A DNA stretch of 64,000 bases from Paenibacillus periandrae (GCF_022458865.1 NZ_JAJNMU010000003.1:310001-374000); one strand, 5' to 3'; shown: positions 26,434 through 35,304, counted from the first letter of the stretch. Numbers and translations: made by a program. Notes: generated by a model from the letters alone, not told the origin.

Positions 26434-26805
26434 TTAAAACTCTTCTAAAACCTTAGATTTGTCACCATGGACCTTTTCCAGGTGATCCTCTCCCCAATAG
26501 CATAATTGGTCAAGCGCGGGCTTTAATCCCCAGCCGTAGGAAGTTAACTCATACTCCACTTTAGGTGGGATCTCTTTATAAACCTTTCGTGCAATAATCT
26601 CATCCTTTTCCAGGCCTCTTAGTTGAGCGGTCAGCATTTTTTGCGTAATGCCGGGCATTAACCGTCGAAGCTCAGACGTCCGTTTCCGTCCTGTCATCAA
26701 ATGATAGATGATTAAAGGCTTCCATTTCCCCCCCATTACTTCTAATGCCGCCTCCACACCAACTTTATACTTCTTTTGAACGCTATTTCCCCTCTTTTCA
26801 GTCAT
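26434..26805 (-). CDS. HxlR family transcriptional regulator
   Basis: A 123-residue winged-helix regulator with GGKWKPLIIYHLMTGRKRTS-type sequence followed by ELRRLMPGITQKMLTAQLRG and VYKEIPPKVEYELTSYG, the usual HxlR signature. The ATG at 26805 is eight bases from GGAGGG; GTG at 26808 is too close. Members such as YodB and CatR sense quinones or diamide through a cysteine near the N-terminus; here the only obvious cysteine is in QLCYWGE near the C-terminus. It is divergent from a quinone reductase-like gene, which it probably controls. Confidence 0.88.
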   Translation of the reverse strand: MTEKRGNSVQKKYKVGVEAALEVMGGKWKPLIIYHLMTGRKRTSELRRLMPGITQKMLTAQLRGLEKDEIIARKVYKEIPPKVEYELTSYGWGLKPALDQLCYWGEDHLEKVHGDKSKVLEEF

Positions 26806-26884
26806 CACTGAACCCTCCGTTAAAAGGCTGTATTTTTGCTAGGAACATATCATTCGTTCATTCATTCCGTTGTTCAGGTAAGTT

Positions 26885-26927
26885 TCTAGGGCATCTATAT
26901 CTAGGGCACTTCTATGTTCCTATGGCA
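26885..26927. repeat. Short direct repeats in the HxlR-reductase intergenic region
   Basis: TCTAGGGCA occurs at 26885-26893 and 26900-26908 with a 15-base period, and a degenerate copy, CCTATGGCA, follows at 26919-26927. They could be regulator binding sites. Confidence 0.45.
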
Positions 26928-27051
26928 CCTGTAACATCCTATAGAACTTGAAAGTGCGTACTTCCGGATTATTTTAATACTGTTTATAATAGCATCAGCC
27001 ATTGATAATGGCTACAAGTTGGTTGTTGAGAAAGGTAGTGAAGATACAAGT

Positions 27052-27630
27052 ATGAGAGTATTAATCGTTGTTTCGCACCCGAGAGAGGATTCTCTGACCT
27101 TTAAGGTTGCCGATCGTTTCGTACAAGGTCTTGCCGAGGCCGGCCACGACTATCAGATATTGGATTTACACCGGATTGGCTTTGACCCTGTTTTAAAAGG
27201 AGTAGATGAACCTGATTTGTCAGCTGCAGTACAGTCCTTTTCTCCTGAGGTGGAATTGGAAATAAGGCGCATGAAGGAGCATGATGCCTTAGCATTTATT
27301 TTTCCAATTTGGTGGTGGCATTTGCCAGCCATGCTAAAAGGTTATATTGACCGTGTATGGAACAATGGGTTTGCATACGGTTCGAACCAGCTTCATCATC
27401 AGCATGTCTTGTGGATTGGTTTGGCAGGCGTTTCCAAAGAACAGATGAAAAAGCGTAACTATGATGAAATGATTACTCATTTGCTCAATGTGGGAATTGC
27501 AGATTATTGCGGTGTTTCCAATTCAAAGGTTAATTTTTTATACGAGACTTTGGATTCCAATCCCAAGCATTATGAGATGCTGCTTGACCAAGCTTATCAC
27601 TTAGGTTTGAATTATGCCAAGGAACAGTAG
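27052..27630 (+). CDS. NAD(P)H oxidoreductase, MdaB/quinone reductase-like
   Basis: A 192-residue flavodoxin-fold protein that begins MRVLIVVSHPREDSLTFKVA and contains FIFPIWWWHLPAMLKGYIDR and GFAYG, the FMN- or FAD-binding pattern of NAD(P)H dehydrogenase (quinone)/MdaB proteins. These carry out two-electron reduction of quinones and related electrophiles in the cytoplasm. The start at 27052 fits the family; an in-frame upstream ATG-like start at 27019 adds 11 unlikely residues. A TATAAT at 26985-26990 is a probable -10 element with a poor -35, as expected for a regulated promoter. The divergent HxlR gene is the likely regulator. Confidence 0.87.
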   Translation: MRVLIVVSHPREDSLTFKVADRFVQGLAEAGHDYQILDLHRIGFDPVLKGVDEPDLSAAVQSFSPEVELEIRRMKEHDALAFIFPIWWWHLPAMLKGYIDRVWNNGFAYGSNQLHHQHVLWIGLAGVSKEQMKKRNYDEMITHLLNVGIADYCGVSNSKVNFLYETLDSNPKHYEMLLDQAYHLGLNYAKEQ

Positions 27631-27677
27631 CCTCACGGAAATGTAGGTATTGACTGGGAACGATAGTTAAATCTAGA

Positions 27678-27700
27678 ATGGCTGCCGCGAGGCAGCCTTC
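27678..27700. terminator. GC-rich hairpin after quinone reductase
   Basis: GGCTGCC-GCGA-GGCAGCC forms a seven-pair stem with a tetraloop. It lacks a long T-run but is placed as a terminator. Similar GCTGCC/GGCAGC hairpins follow genes at 28321, 29163 and 35589. Confidence 0.5.
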
Positions 27701-27789
27701 GCTATGCTAAAGTGAGATTAGTTTAACAAGGAAGTTCATTTAAGAAATAAACAATACATAGTAAAATTGGTTAAAAGGATGTGGTTATA

Positions 27790-28317
27790 TTGATAATTTC
27801 TTTAATTGTTGCGATGGATAAGAATAGAGTAATAGGCAAGGGCAACGACATTCCTTGGAGAATACCCAGTGATTGGGAACATGTTAAAAACACTACAAAA
27901 GGACATCCAATCATATTAGGTAGAAAAAACCTACAATCAATCGGAAGAGCTTTACCTAACAGAAGGAATATTATTTTGACTAGAGATAAGGACTTTAGCT
28001 TTGAGGGTTGTGAAATTACCCAATCAATCGAAGATGTATTTAAGTTGTGTGAAAATGAAGTAGAGATTTTTATTTTCGGTGGAGAACAGATTTATGATAT
28101 GTTCTTGCCATATGTCGAGAAGATGTACGTTACAGAAATTCATCATGAGTTCGAAGGAGATACATTTTTCCCAATAGTTGATTTTGATGAATGGAAAGAA
28201 GTATCTGTTGAAAAAGGGATTAAAGATGAAAAAAATCCTTACAATTATTTTTTTCATGTATACGAGAGAAAAAACTTGTTGAACAAATCGAGTACCTATA
28301 GCTCAATAAACAACTAA
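27790..28317 (+). CDS. dfrA: Dihydrofolate reductase
   Basis: A 175-residue enzyme that reduces dihydrofolate to tetrahydrofolate with NADPH. Motifs are IVAMDKNRVIGKGNDIPWRI near the start (with the substrate aspartate region IPSDW), GHPIILGRKNLQSIGRALP, NRRNIILTRD and FIFGGEQIY for cofactor binding. The TTG start at 27790 lies eight bases from AAGGATG; GTG at 27781 is too close. Length is normal. It stands alone, without thymidylate synthase, and its AT-rich composition differs from the core genes, so it may be an acquired extra copy that could affect trimethoprim tolerance (inference). Confidence 0.92.
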   Translation: MIISLIVAMDKNRVIGKGNDIPWRIPSDWEHVKNTTKGHPIILGRKNLQSIGRALPNRRNIILTRDKDFSFEGCEITQSIEDVFKLCENEVEIFIFGGEQIYDMFLPYVEKMYVTEIHHEFEGDTFFPIVDFDEWKEVSVEKGIKDEKNPYNYFFHVYERKNLLNKSSTYSSINN

Positions 28318-28320
28318 GAC

Positions 28321-28348
28321 GCGGCTGCTGGCATAGATCGGCAGCCGC
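28321..28348 (+). terminator. GC-rich hairpin after dihydrofolate reductase
   Basis: GCGGCTGC and GCAGCCGC enclose 12 bases, three bases after the stop codon. The T-run is poor. Confidence 0.5.
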
Positions 28349-28437
28349 ATTGTGCTAAAGGGCAGTTTAACGCAACAATCACCTAATAAATTCCGTCTAA
28401 ATCATGGAATAATTTTTGGATATAAAGGAGTGGGAAA

Positions 28438-29130
28438 GTGATTAAATTAAAGCAACTTCTACTTTTATGTGTCTGCAGTTTTGCATTTGGCGCTACTTGT
28501 TATGCTGCAGGCTCCAGGGGTGTGGAAAGCATCCAAGCGTACATAAATCATGACATTAAATTTAAGGTCGATGATGTTGAATGGGCGCCAAGAGATAGTG
28601 AGGGCGCAGCACTGTCTCCCATAATTCTTGATGGCACCTCTTATGTACCTGCAAAGGCAGTCGTTGAAGTAATGGGTGGAGAACTAAAGTGGGATGATAG
28701 AACGCAGACCATCTCCATAACTACGGATGGAAGTATTAGTGAAAAAGATCAAGCCATACTAGAAAAAATCAATGAAATCAAATCTAAACTAAAGTTAGGA
28801 TTAACGAAAAACGAGGTAAGCGCATTATTTACAGAAAAGTTTGAGAGCGCACAAAATAGTGATTCGGAAAATGGAAGTGACTCCTATTGGAAATATGAAT
28901 ACTTGAAAGTACCTGATTATAATCGTGAAGACCATTTTCCCGATCATGCCGATCATGTTATTGATCAACAAGCTCTGCTTAACAAGAAAATTGGGGCTTA
29001 TATATATATTGAATGGAGAGATAACAAGTTGCATATGTATTCGATATCTTATGTTAACCCTAAAGATAAACACGTTTACTTATACAGCTTGAGTCCTGAT
29101 GGAAGCACGTCTGATGACAGAGTCACCTAA
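28438..29130 (+). CDS. Secreted stalk-domain (copper amine oxidase N-terminal) protein
   Basis: A 230-residue protein with a signal peptide (KLKQLLLLCVCSFAFGATCY then AAG). The domain at about residues 50-100 contains SPIILDGTSYVPAKAVVEVM and GGELKWDDRTQTISI, the stalk-domain pattern. The remaining part contains KLGLTKNEVSALF and ends with an aromatic-rich region that may be a second small domain. GTG at 28438 follows AAAGGAGTG. It is monocistronic, ended by the terminator at 29163. Function unknown; cell-surface location is inferred. Confidence 0.75.
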   Translation: MIKLKQLLLLCVCSFAFGATCYAAGSRGVESIQAYINHDIKFKVDDVEWAPRDSEGAALSPIILDGTSYVPAKAVVEVMGGELKWDDRTQTISITTDGSISEKDQAILEKINEIKSKLKLGLTKNEVSALFTEKFESAQNSDSENGSDSYWKYEYLKVPDYNREDHFPDHADHVIDQQALLNKKIGAYIYIEWRDNKLHMYSISYVNPKDKHVYLYSLSPDGSTSDDRVT

Positions 29131-29162
29131 TAAGAAGACTGCAATAACAATAAAAATACGAC

Positions 29163-29198
29163 AAGAAGCTGCCGCGCGACGATGCCAGCAGCTTCTTT
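29163..29198 (+). terminator. Terminator after stalk-domain gene
   Basis: AAGAAGCTGC and GCAGCTTCTT pair around a 15-base loop and are followed by TAA and a short A/T tract. It belongs to the GCTGC/GCAGC hairpin group. Confidence 0.65.
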
Positions 29199-29439
29199 AA
29201 GCAATACGCTAGTAATCTGTAAAAAGCATAGTTGGAACCCCCTATGAGTAACTGATGGAACTTTATGACATAAGAAAGCGTCAAATTTAGCATGAGGATG
29301 AAAGGAGTGGATTGGGTTTGAGAATTGCACTTGCAGAAGCATTGGCATTGATAAAACACCACAGACAAGATTGGTATGAAAGGTATAATCGAATAAGTTA
29401 ATAAAAGAGAAATTTTATTCAAATCTAGGGGGATATGCT

Positions 29440-29691
29440 ATGGCTACATTTAAATGTGATTGTGGCAAAGTTCTAGCAAATTCAATTTGCCCGAACGACA
29501 TACAACTTATTTTGTTTACAGACAGAGAATGGGAAAATATACGTGAAAAGGTAAGCAATGGTTTTGACATATATGATGCAGAGCCACAATATGATGCTTG
29601 GCGTTGTACAGAATGTGAAAGGATATATTTCTTCAAAGATAATAAATTAGTATTTCAGTATGCAATAGAAAAAGATTATAGAAAATCCTAA
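29440..29691 (+). CDS. Small protein with CxC and CxxC motifs
   Basis: An 83-residue protein with FKCDCGKVLANSICP near the start and WRCTECERIYFF near residue 55-66, so it probably binds one zinc ion. GGGGGATATGCT lies upstream of the ATG. The family is not recognised. Size, AT-rich composition and the following small gene recall immunity-type genes of polymorphic toxin loci, but no toxin gene is nearby. The gap before it (29199-29439) holds only a possible 27-codon frame with a TTG start at 29318. Confidence 0.6.
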   Translation: MATFKCDCGKVLANSICPNDIQLILFTDREWENIREKVSNGFDIYDAEPQYDAWRCTECERIYFFKDNKLVFQYAIEKDYRKS

Positions 29692-29718
29692 TGGAGCAAG
29701 TTTATCAGGAGGTGTATT

Positions 29719-30036
29719 ATGGTGAATCAGTTTAACATTGAAAACTGCAAAGATTTAGCAAACGTCTATCTCCATGATGCTGAAATAGATTTTGTATTGA
29801 TTCAATACAAAGAACAAATTGTTCAAGTTAAACTGAGAACAGCCATACATGAAGAAATTCTGTCACGCCAATTAACAATGAGGTTTAGCAGTGTACATGA
29901 CATTCACATCCCCATCAAAGAGCCATGGGGTGAGGGATTTTACATCAATACAGTTTATGCGGAAAGAGACAATGATTCTGCATTCAGAACTTGTCTCGAA
30001 TTAAACTCAGGTGATGTTTTAGTGATAGTCGCTTAA
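29719..30036 (+). CDS. Small protein, immunity-like
   Basis: A 105-residue soluble protein. The pattern VYLHDAEIDFVLIQYKEQIV recalls small beta-rich immunity-type proteins that begin with an HD-containing strand, but I cannot name a family. CAGGAGGTG precedes the ATG. It follows the zinc-motif protein by 27 bases and is probably co-transcribed with it. It is followed by a large terminator-like inverted repeat. Confidence 0.6.
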   Translation: MVNQFNIENCKDLANVYLHDAEIDFVLIQYKEQIVQVKLRTAIHEEILSRQLTMRFSSVHDIHIPIKEPWGEGFYINTVYAERDNDSAFRTCLELNSGDVLVIVA

Positions 30037-30065
30037 GTGCTGGAGTTGACTGATTTATAGTTAAT

Positions 30066-30141
30066 AAAACAAAAAAACGTTCCTTTCGTAAATGGTTGAG
30101 TGGTACCACCATTTTACCAAGAAACGGTTTCTTTTTGTTTT
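30066..30141 (+). terminator. Large inverted repeat acting as terminator
   Basis: An imperfect inverted repeat of about 30 bases per arm ends in TTTCTTTTTGTTTT. Its loop contains TGGTACCACC, which resembles the T-box core sequence, but no tRNA-regulated gene follows on this strand, so a plain terminator is more likely. The rest of 30142-30344 holds no gene that I can support. Confidence 0.5.
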
Positions 30142-30344
30142 ATAAATTGAAGAAATGGTGTCCTTCGGTCTTTGGGTCTTTTTCAATCGATAATAGTAGC
30201 CGCTGAAACGACAACTCGTTTGGCCTTCTTAGTATTCCTTGAAGCATCGCTCAATTTCCTCTTCCTCGCCGTGTTTACGTCGATCCATTCCTACTGTTGT
30301 TTAATACACACCTCATTATCTATTCTGTCAACATGATGCGGGCT

Positions 30345-31241
30345 TTATTGTGAGCTTCTTAATGAATAATCGACAGCACAACCCAATGCAGCAAACACGC
30401 GTCGTGCAGATTCATCAGCAGGCATAAAGAATTCGATTCGTGGATAAGCTTGTTCGGTCACCGCAAGGTGTAGTTGGTTATAGCGTATTGGCCTCAATTC
30501 AGTGGAAGAGGGTTGTCGTGCAAGAAAATATTTAGCTGTCTCCAAATCCTGCTCTGCAGTCAATGGTTCTCTATTCCAAAACTTGCGAATATCCACATAC
30601 TTCTCCATCATGACATGAAGCCACTCATACCTAGAGTCTACAAATAAAGCTGGATGGTGTTTCTTGAAGGCCTGAATGCCGTAAATCGCATGGGACTCCC
30701 ACCTAGCTCGTGATTGCTCATCATATGAAGAACGAGAGCGGATAGGCAACTCAGCATTAAAATGAAGATCGATTTTATTTATCTTATCGGCTGCAAACGA
30801 GGAATCATATAAGTCAAACAGTTCCCGAAAAGCGTCATTAGAATCGACAATATCCTGCATATCGGTTACGATCATCGCCGGATAAGGCAGTTGATGCATC
30901 ATCGACCTAGCTTGATCGAGAACCCGTTCTAATTGCCGCTCGGCCAAATGCTGCGGAATCGGCACATATCCTGCGGATAGAAGAAGATCGTTCCGCTCTT
31001 CGCTTGTACATGCCAAATAATCAGCGATGTCCAACAATGTCTGACGTTCAGGCAATCGTCGAGAACGCCCCATCAACAAATTTTTGTAAGTTCCACAAAC
31101 CTCATCATTGAGTTCCTGTTGGGTAAATCGCTTAATGGATTGGGAAGAAGCCCTTAAGTGGTCTTGCTGTCGCTGAATTCGAAGTAGTTCAATCATATTT
31201 AAGACACGCATTAATTCTGCGGCGTGATTCGATGCCGACAT
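30345..31241 (-). CDS. Helix-turn-helix regulator with MmyB-like ligand domain
   Basis: A 298-residue regulator with an N-terminal Xre-type helix-turn-helix (FTQQELNDEV and LLMGRSRRLPERQTLLDIAD) and a C-terminal MmyB-like domain (PAMIVTDMQDIVDSNDAFRE, then a long helical part). The MmyB-like domain is PAS-like and may bind a fatty acid or another small ligand. The start at 31241 follows AAGGAG; the frame start at 31259 is not needed. It is divergent from a quinone oxidoreductase gene, an arrangement often seen for this regulator type, which suggests that it controls that gene. Confidence 0.85.
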   Translation of the reverse strand: MSASNHAAELMRVLNMIELLRIQRQQDHLRASSQSIKRFTQQELNDEVCGTYKNLLMGRSRRLPERQTLLDIADYLACTSEERNDLLLSAGYVPIPQHLAERQLERVLDQARSMMHQLPYPAMIVTDMQDIVDSNDAFRELFDLYDSSFAADKINKIDLHFNAELPIRSRSSYDEQSRARWESHAIYGIQAFKKHHPALFVDSRYEWLHVMMEKYVDIRKFWNREPLTAEQDLETAKYFLARQPSSTELRPIRYNQLHLAVTEQAYPRIEFFMPADESARRVFAALGCAVDYSLRSSQ

Positions 31242-31356
31242 GATGCTTGCTCCTTTCAAAGAATCAGGTGTAGTTTAGCACTTGGAACATGTATTTGTTA
31301 CGAGTATACTTCACAACATAACATAAACCAAGCAACAAAACAGGAGGGTATTATCC

Positions 31357-32286
31357 ATGATTCGTGCCGTTATTGTCAATCCGCACAATAAGGAACCATT
31401 TACTATCCAAGAAGTCGAAGCACCAAAAGCACAACCTTGGGAGGCTATCGTACAGGTAAAAGCATTCTCGCTTAATCGCGGCGAGGTCAGCGAAGCGATT
31501 AGGCGTCAGGAGAACAGTAGGCCTGGCTGGGACTTTTCCGGTATTGTGCTGCAAGAAGCAATAAGCGGCATAGGGCCTAAGAAGGGAAGTCGCGTGGTCG
31601 GTTTATTGCTCACAGGAGCATGGGCAGAACAAATAGCGGTTTCTGCCGTCACTCTAGCTGAAATTCCCGACGAGATTACCTTTGAACAAGCCGCTTCATT
31701 GCCTGTCGCTGGTCTGTCGGCTTTAAACGCTCTACGCAAAGGGGGATTGCTGCTCGGCAAGCGAGTGCTGATAACAGGTTCAACCGGGGGAGTCGGATTA
31801 TTCGCTCATCAATTGGCCGCCTTGTCAGGTGCTTACTCGATTGGCGTTGCCCGCTCCGAGTCAAAGGCGGAGCAAGTTAGAACTTTTGGGGCAAATGAAG
31901 TCCTTGTCGGGGATGATATGACAAAAGCCATTTCCGCTAATGGACCTTACGATTTTATCATTGATTCTGTAGGAGGCGATACGCTCGCCGCTCTCTTTCC
32001 TCAGTTAATCCCCCAAGGCATCTGCGTTTCACTGGGTCATTCCTCATCGGAAAACACAACTTTGAATATTCTCGGCTTGAGCGGAAGAACACTGTATAGC
32101 TTTTTTCTAGGTGAAGAAATCAACCGCCACGAGCCAGCGCCAGATCTTGCCATGCTTGCACGATTGGTTGCTAAAGGGAAATTACAAACCATAATCCAGG
32201 TGCAGAGGCCATGGGAGGAAATTGACGCAGTCGCACATCAATTGATAGATCGCCAATTTATGGGTAAAGCAGTACTTACGATCTAG
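31357..32286 (+). CDS. Zinc-independent NADP-dependent alcohol dehydrogenase/quinone oxidoreductase
   Basis: A 309-residue medium-chain dehydrogenase of the quinone oxidoreductase branch. It has the GroES-like N-terminal domain (QVKAFSLNRGEV, GWDFSGIVL), the cofactor motif ITGSTGGVGLFAHQLAAL and FIIDSVGGDTLAALFPQL. It lacks the cysteine/histidine zinc ligands of true alcohol dehydrogenases. CAGGAGGG precedes the ATG. It probably reduces reactive carbonyls or quinones under control of the divergent MmyB-type regulator. An IS4-family element begins 18 bases after its stop. Confidence 0.87.
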   Translation: MIRAVIVNPHNKEPFTIQEVEAPKAQPWEAIVQVKAFSLNRGEVSEAIRRQENSRPGWDFSGIVLQEAISGIGPKKGSRVVGLLLTGAWAEQIAVSAVTLAEIPDEITFEQAASLPVAGLSALNALRKGGLLLGKRVLITGSTGGVGLFAHQLAALSGAYSIGVARSESKAEQVRTFGANEVLVGDDMTKAISANGPYDFIIDSVGGDTLAALFPQLIPQGICVSLGHSSSENTTLNILGLSGRTLYSFFLGEEINRHEPAPDLAMLARLVAKGKLQTIIQVQRPWEEIDAVAHQLIDRQFMGKAVLTI

Positions 32287-32304
32287 AGATACTTGCCAAT
32301 ACAG

Positions 32305-33779
32305 AATGTCACGTATTTGCTACTCCGTTTTGATACTACTAACTCAACTTTCGCAGAGTCAAAATTGGCATGAACGCAGATATTGTACGGATTTGAGGGT
32401 GTTGGGATCCATGGCTTGACGTAAATAGAAAAACACCCCTTCGTTTGGTAAAGTGAGAGTGCGACCAATCACTACCACACAGAAGAGGTGTCTTCTCTAT
32501 GATAGACCAAAAGCAATCTTTCGATCAACTACCAAACGAAATCAAACCAGCTTTTCAGGAACTGAAAGTGATGAAACATCTGCGTGACGCGGGTTTCAAG
32601 AAGAAATTCGGTTTTGCCTGCACCGATTTATTCCGTCTTGTGTTTGTATTGTTGTTTCACCAGAAGAACTGGTTTCGACTTCTGGAGAGCAACAAGAGCG
32701 AGCCATTTCCCGGTAAAGATGCCGTATACCGTTTCTTGAATCACAGCAGCTATGCCTGGCGACGATTTTTACTGTCGCTGAGCGGTGACACGATTGCGCG
32801 GATGGAAATGTTGACTTCGGTGAACCGAGACACCGCGTTCATCTTCGACGATTCCATGTTTGAGCGCAATCTCAGCAAAGCGGTGGAAATGCTGGCACGG
32901 TTCAAGGATCATGCGACCGGCGCGTTCTACAAAGGCTTCCGCATGCTGACCATGGGCTGGTCCGACGGCCATTCCTTTGTCCCTGTGGACTTTGCGTTGC
33001 TGAGCTCCTCAAAGTCCGCCATCAACGGCATGTCGGACGGCATCGACAAACGCAGTCACGGATACAAGCGTCGGCAAGAAGCGCTGGGCTCGGCTCCGCA
33101 GGTGATCGCGGACATGTTGGATCGTGCGATAAAAGCCGGCCTTTCGGCCTCGTACGTCCTGATGGACAGCTGGTTCACGCATGCGCCGCTGATTGCAGAA
33201 GGGCTTCGGCACAAGTTGCATGTCATCGGCATGGTGAAAAACGATAACAAACGCTATCTCGTGAACGGAAAGCGGCTCAGCCTTAAGGAACTGTTACGCA
33301 ATTGCGCCGCGTGTTGAGGAAAAGAACCGCAACATTCTTCGTCTGATCCGGACACAGCTCGCTCCGGGAATCTCGGTGACGATCTTGTTTGTTCGTCATC
33401 GTTCCAAGAAAAACGAATGGCTGGCTATTCTCTCGACCGACCTGAGTTTGGCCGCTCAGGACATCATCCGAATCTACCGCATGCGCTGGGACATCGAGGT
33501 ATTCTTTAAATGTGCAAAGTCGCTGCTTCATCTGCAAAAAGAGTTTCAAGGCCGCTCATATGACTTGCTCGTCAGCCACACTAGTGTTCTCGCGCTATAT
33601 TCTGCTCGCCTGGCAACACCGACAAAGCACAGATTCGCGCACGTTGGGTGGTTTGTTTTATTTACTGTGCGACGAAGTGGGCACACTCGACTGGGCGGTC
33701 GCGCTGCAACAACTTCTCGGGCTAATTCAAGAAGTCGCCTCGAAGAGGCTATTTTGATACGGAGTGGCAATACGACATT
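32305..33779 (+). mobile_element. IS4-family insertion sequence with terminal inverted repeats
   Basis: Terminal repeats match imperfectly: AATGTCACGTATTTGCTACT on the left (32305-32324) and, reversed, AATGTCGTATTGCCACTCCG on the right (33760-33779). The element is about 1.47 kb with one transposase reading frame split by two frameshifts. A partial hairpin between 32430 and 32497 may block transcription from outside. I could not identify a target-site duplication. Confidence 0.75.
32499..33757 (+). pseudogene. IS4-family transposase with two frameshifts
   Basis: The first part (32499-33317) includes FIFDDSMFERNLSKA, with the first catalytic Asp, and ASYVLMDSWFTHAPL, with the second. An extra T near 33294 shifts the frame: the correct continuation reads APRVEEKNRNILRLIR and then IYRMRWDIEVFFKCAKS, the Y-(2)-R-(3)-E-(6)-K signature of IS4 transposases. 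A second shift near 33590 moves to a third frame with VFSRYILLAWQHRQ, which ends at 33757. All catalytic residues are present across the three pieces, so the gene decayed recently; it cannot make a full protein without correction. Confidence 0.85.
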
Positions 33780-33851
33780 GAACCAAACGGAAATGAGGGC
33801 TAATTAACCTGTTCATTAGGCTATCGAAGAACGTTAGTGAAACGAACCAGG

Positions 33852-33888
33852 GAGCAGTTTGCTCAGCGGTAGCTGCTCTATTTTTCAA
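33852..33888 (+). terminator. Possible terminator downstream of the IS element
   Basis: GAGCAG and CTGCTC enclose a structured 15-base loop and are followed by TATTTTTC. No intact gene lies directly before it, so it may be a relic. Confidence 0.45.
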
Positions 33889-33999
33889 TAAGCTAAACGG
33901 CAGGATAGTTCGATCACTTCGCGAATAATTTAAGGATATTTGCAAAGTTTGTAAATACACGTTCTGTGAGATCTTAAAATATATTGAAAAGGAAGAAAA

Positions 34000-34416
34000 A
34001 TGATGAATCGCACCTATATTGTAAATCAGCTATCAGAAAGGCATTTTCAAGATTTAATGAACTTATACAATGAAGCGTCATGGACAAAAACAAGAACGAG
34101 TGATCAAGTTCGAGAGATGATTAATAACTCGTATATATTTGGTTTATGTGATTCTGAATCAGATCAATTAATAGGATTTACGAGAGTTTTGACAGACTAC
34201 GTTTTCCGAGCAACGATATATGATGTTATCGTTTTGAAACAATTCCAAGGCGAAGGATTTGGAAGGTTGCTAATCGAAGCGGTCGTTAATAGTACATTAA
34301 TAAAGGGTATCGAACGCGTTGATTTATTTTGCGCAGATAATAAAGTGATGTTCTACGAAAAATGGGGGTTTAAACAAGTTCCAATAACCACCAATTACAT
34401 GAGCTTAATTAAATGA
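34000..34416 (+). CDS. GNAT family N-acetyltransferase
   Basis: A 138-residue acetyltransferase with the acetyl-CoA loop FQGEGFGRLLIEAV (Q/RxxGxG/A pattern) in the middle and YEKWGFKQVP near the end, both typical of the GNAT fold. AAGGAAG lies before the ATG. It is monocistronic in an AT-rich stretch just downstream of the IS element. The acceptor substrate is unknown; small members of this kind modify amines or peptides. Confidence 0.85.
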   Translation: MMNRTYIVNQLSERHFQDLMNLYNEASWTKTRTSDQVREMINNSYIFGLCDSESDQLIGFTRVLTDYVFRATIYDVIVLKQFQGEGFGRLLIEAVVNSTLIKGIERVDLFCADNKVMFYEKWGFKQVPITTNYMSLIK

Positions 34417-34548
34417 GTTCAAAGGATTAATATGAATTGCACAAAGGAAATGATTCATTCTAATGAATGAAGCTTTCACTCTTACAAACTGGTTGGCTGT
34501 GCGATTGAGCAGTTTATATCATATTATTCAACTAATTGGCAAGGCAAT

Positions 34549-35010
34549 TTAGAATACATCTATAACCATAGCAATTTCATCACAATTGGAATATTTTGAA
34601 CAGTGCAAGCAATCTCTCCAAATCTTAGGCATAGGCAAACTACTCTTCTCAATACTTTTAAATCCACATTTATTGAAAAACTCTACTTGATAGGTTAAAG
34701 ATAGAAGTGTTTTAACGCCTAACTTTTTTGTTTCATCGACGACTACTTTAACAAGTTCTGACCCGATTCCCATCCCAAAATGATTTGAAGAAACAGTTAG
34801 TGATCGTACTTCTGCAAGTTCCTTATCTAAAATATGCAGACTGACTGTTCCAATAACTTCCCCATTAGACTCTGCAATATAAAAGCATTGAAGGTTTTCA
34901 TAAATTGAGTTTAGTGTTCTATGTAGTAGTTTTCCTTCATCAGCGTATTTGTTAATAAGGTTATACATAAGATTTGTATCAGACATGGTCGCCCTTCTAA
35001 TTTGATACAT
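34549..35010 (-). CDS. N-acetyltransferase, ArgA-like GNAT
   Basis: A 153-residue GNAT protein. The acetyl-CoA motif is FGMGIGSELVKVV, preceded by EVRSLTVSS, and the C-terminal segment PKIWRDCLHCSKYSNCDEIA carries three cysteines and matches the single-domain ArgA-type acetyltransferases of Firmicutes. Some members acetylate glutamate for arginine synthesis; others are uncharacterised. AGGAGGCG precedes the ATG. It stands alone, with no arg genes around. Its 5' end touches the start of a kinase fragment on the other strand. Confidence 0.82.
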   Translation of the reverse strand: MYQIRRATMSDTNLMYNLINKYADEGKLLHRTLNSIYENLQCFYIAESNGEVIGTVSLHILDKELAEVRSLTVSSNHFGMGIGSELVKVVVDETKKLGVKTLLSLTYQVEFFNKCGFKSIEKSSLPMPKIWRDCLHCSKYSNCDEIAMVIDVF

Positions 35011-35028
35011 ATTAACGCCTCCTATAAG

Positions 35029-35304
35029 AACGTGGCGGCTAGAGTTTTAGTTCTTGGTGTTGATGTAATTCTGGATTTCGGATGCTGGGTTCAAAGTCAA
35101 CGAGACGAGTTTCGGTCCAGAGCCAAGAACCTAGGGGCTGGCTTTAAAATTCATTTTGCTGATGTGCCTGAAGAAGTGTTATTTGAACGTCTAAAAGCTA
35201 GAAATGATATGCATAAAGAAGGAACTTTTTTCATACCTGAAGCAAAGCTTAAAGAATGGATAAAGATTTTTGAACCACCTTCATCACAAGAACTTGATTC
35301 CTAG
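35029..35304 (+). pseudogene. P-loop kinase-like protein, N-terminus missing
   Basis: The frame reads VLGVDVILDFGCWVQSQRDE and FADVPEEVLFERLKARN, the middle and end of a small AAA-type or zeta-toxin-like kinase (DFGxW, then a lid region). The ATP-binding P-loop that should precede it is absent, because the sequence before about 35029 belongs to the divergent acetyltransferase leader. It is a 3' remnant with no activity expected. Confidence 0.65.

Noticed and set aside
30066..30141. T-box riboswitch suggested by TGGTACCACC in the loop of a large hairpin
   Set aside because: No specifier stem is visible upstream and no amino acid or tRNA synthetase gene follows on the plus strand; the palindromic core is explained by the hairpin itself.
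34000..35010. Toxin-antitoxin reading of the two convergent GNAT genes
   Set aside because: Neither has a partner antitoxin with a ribbon-helix-helix domain; the second matches ArgA-type acetyltransferases.
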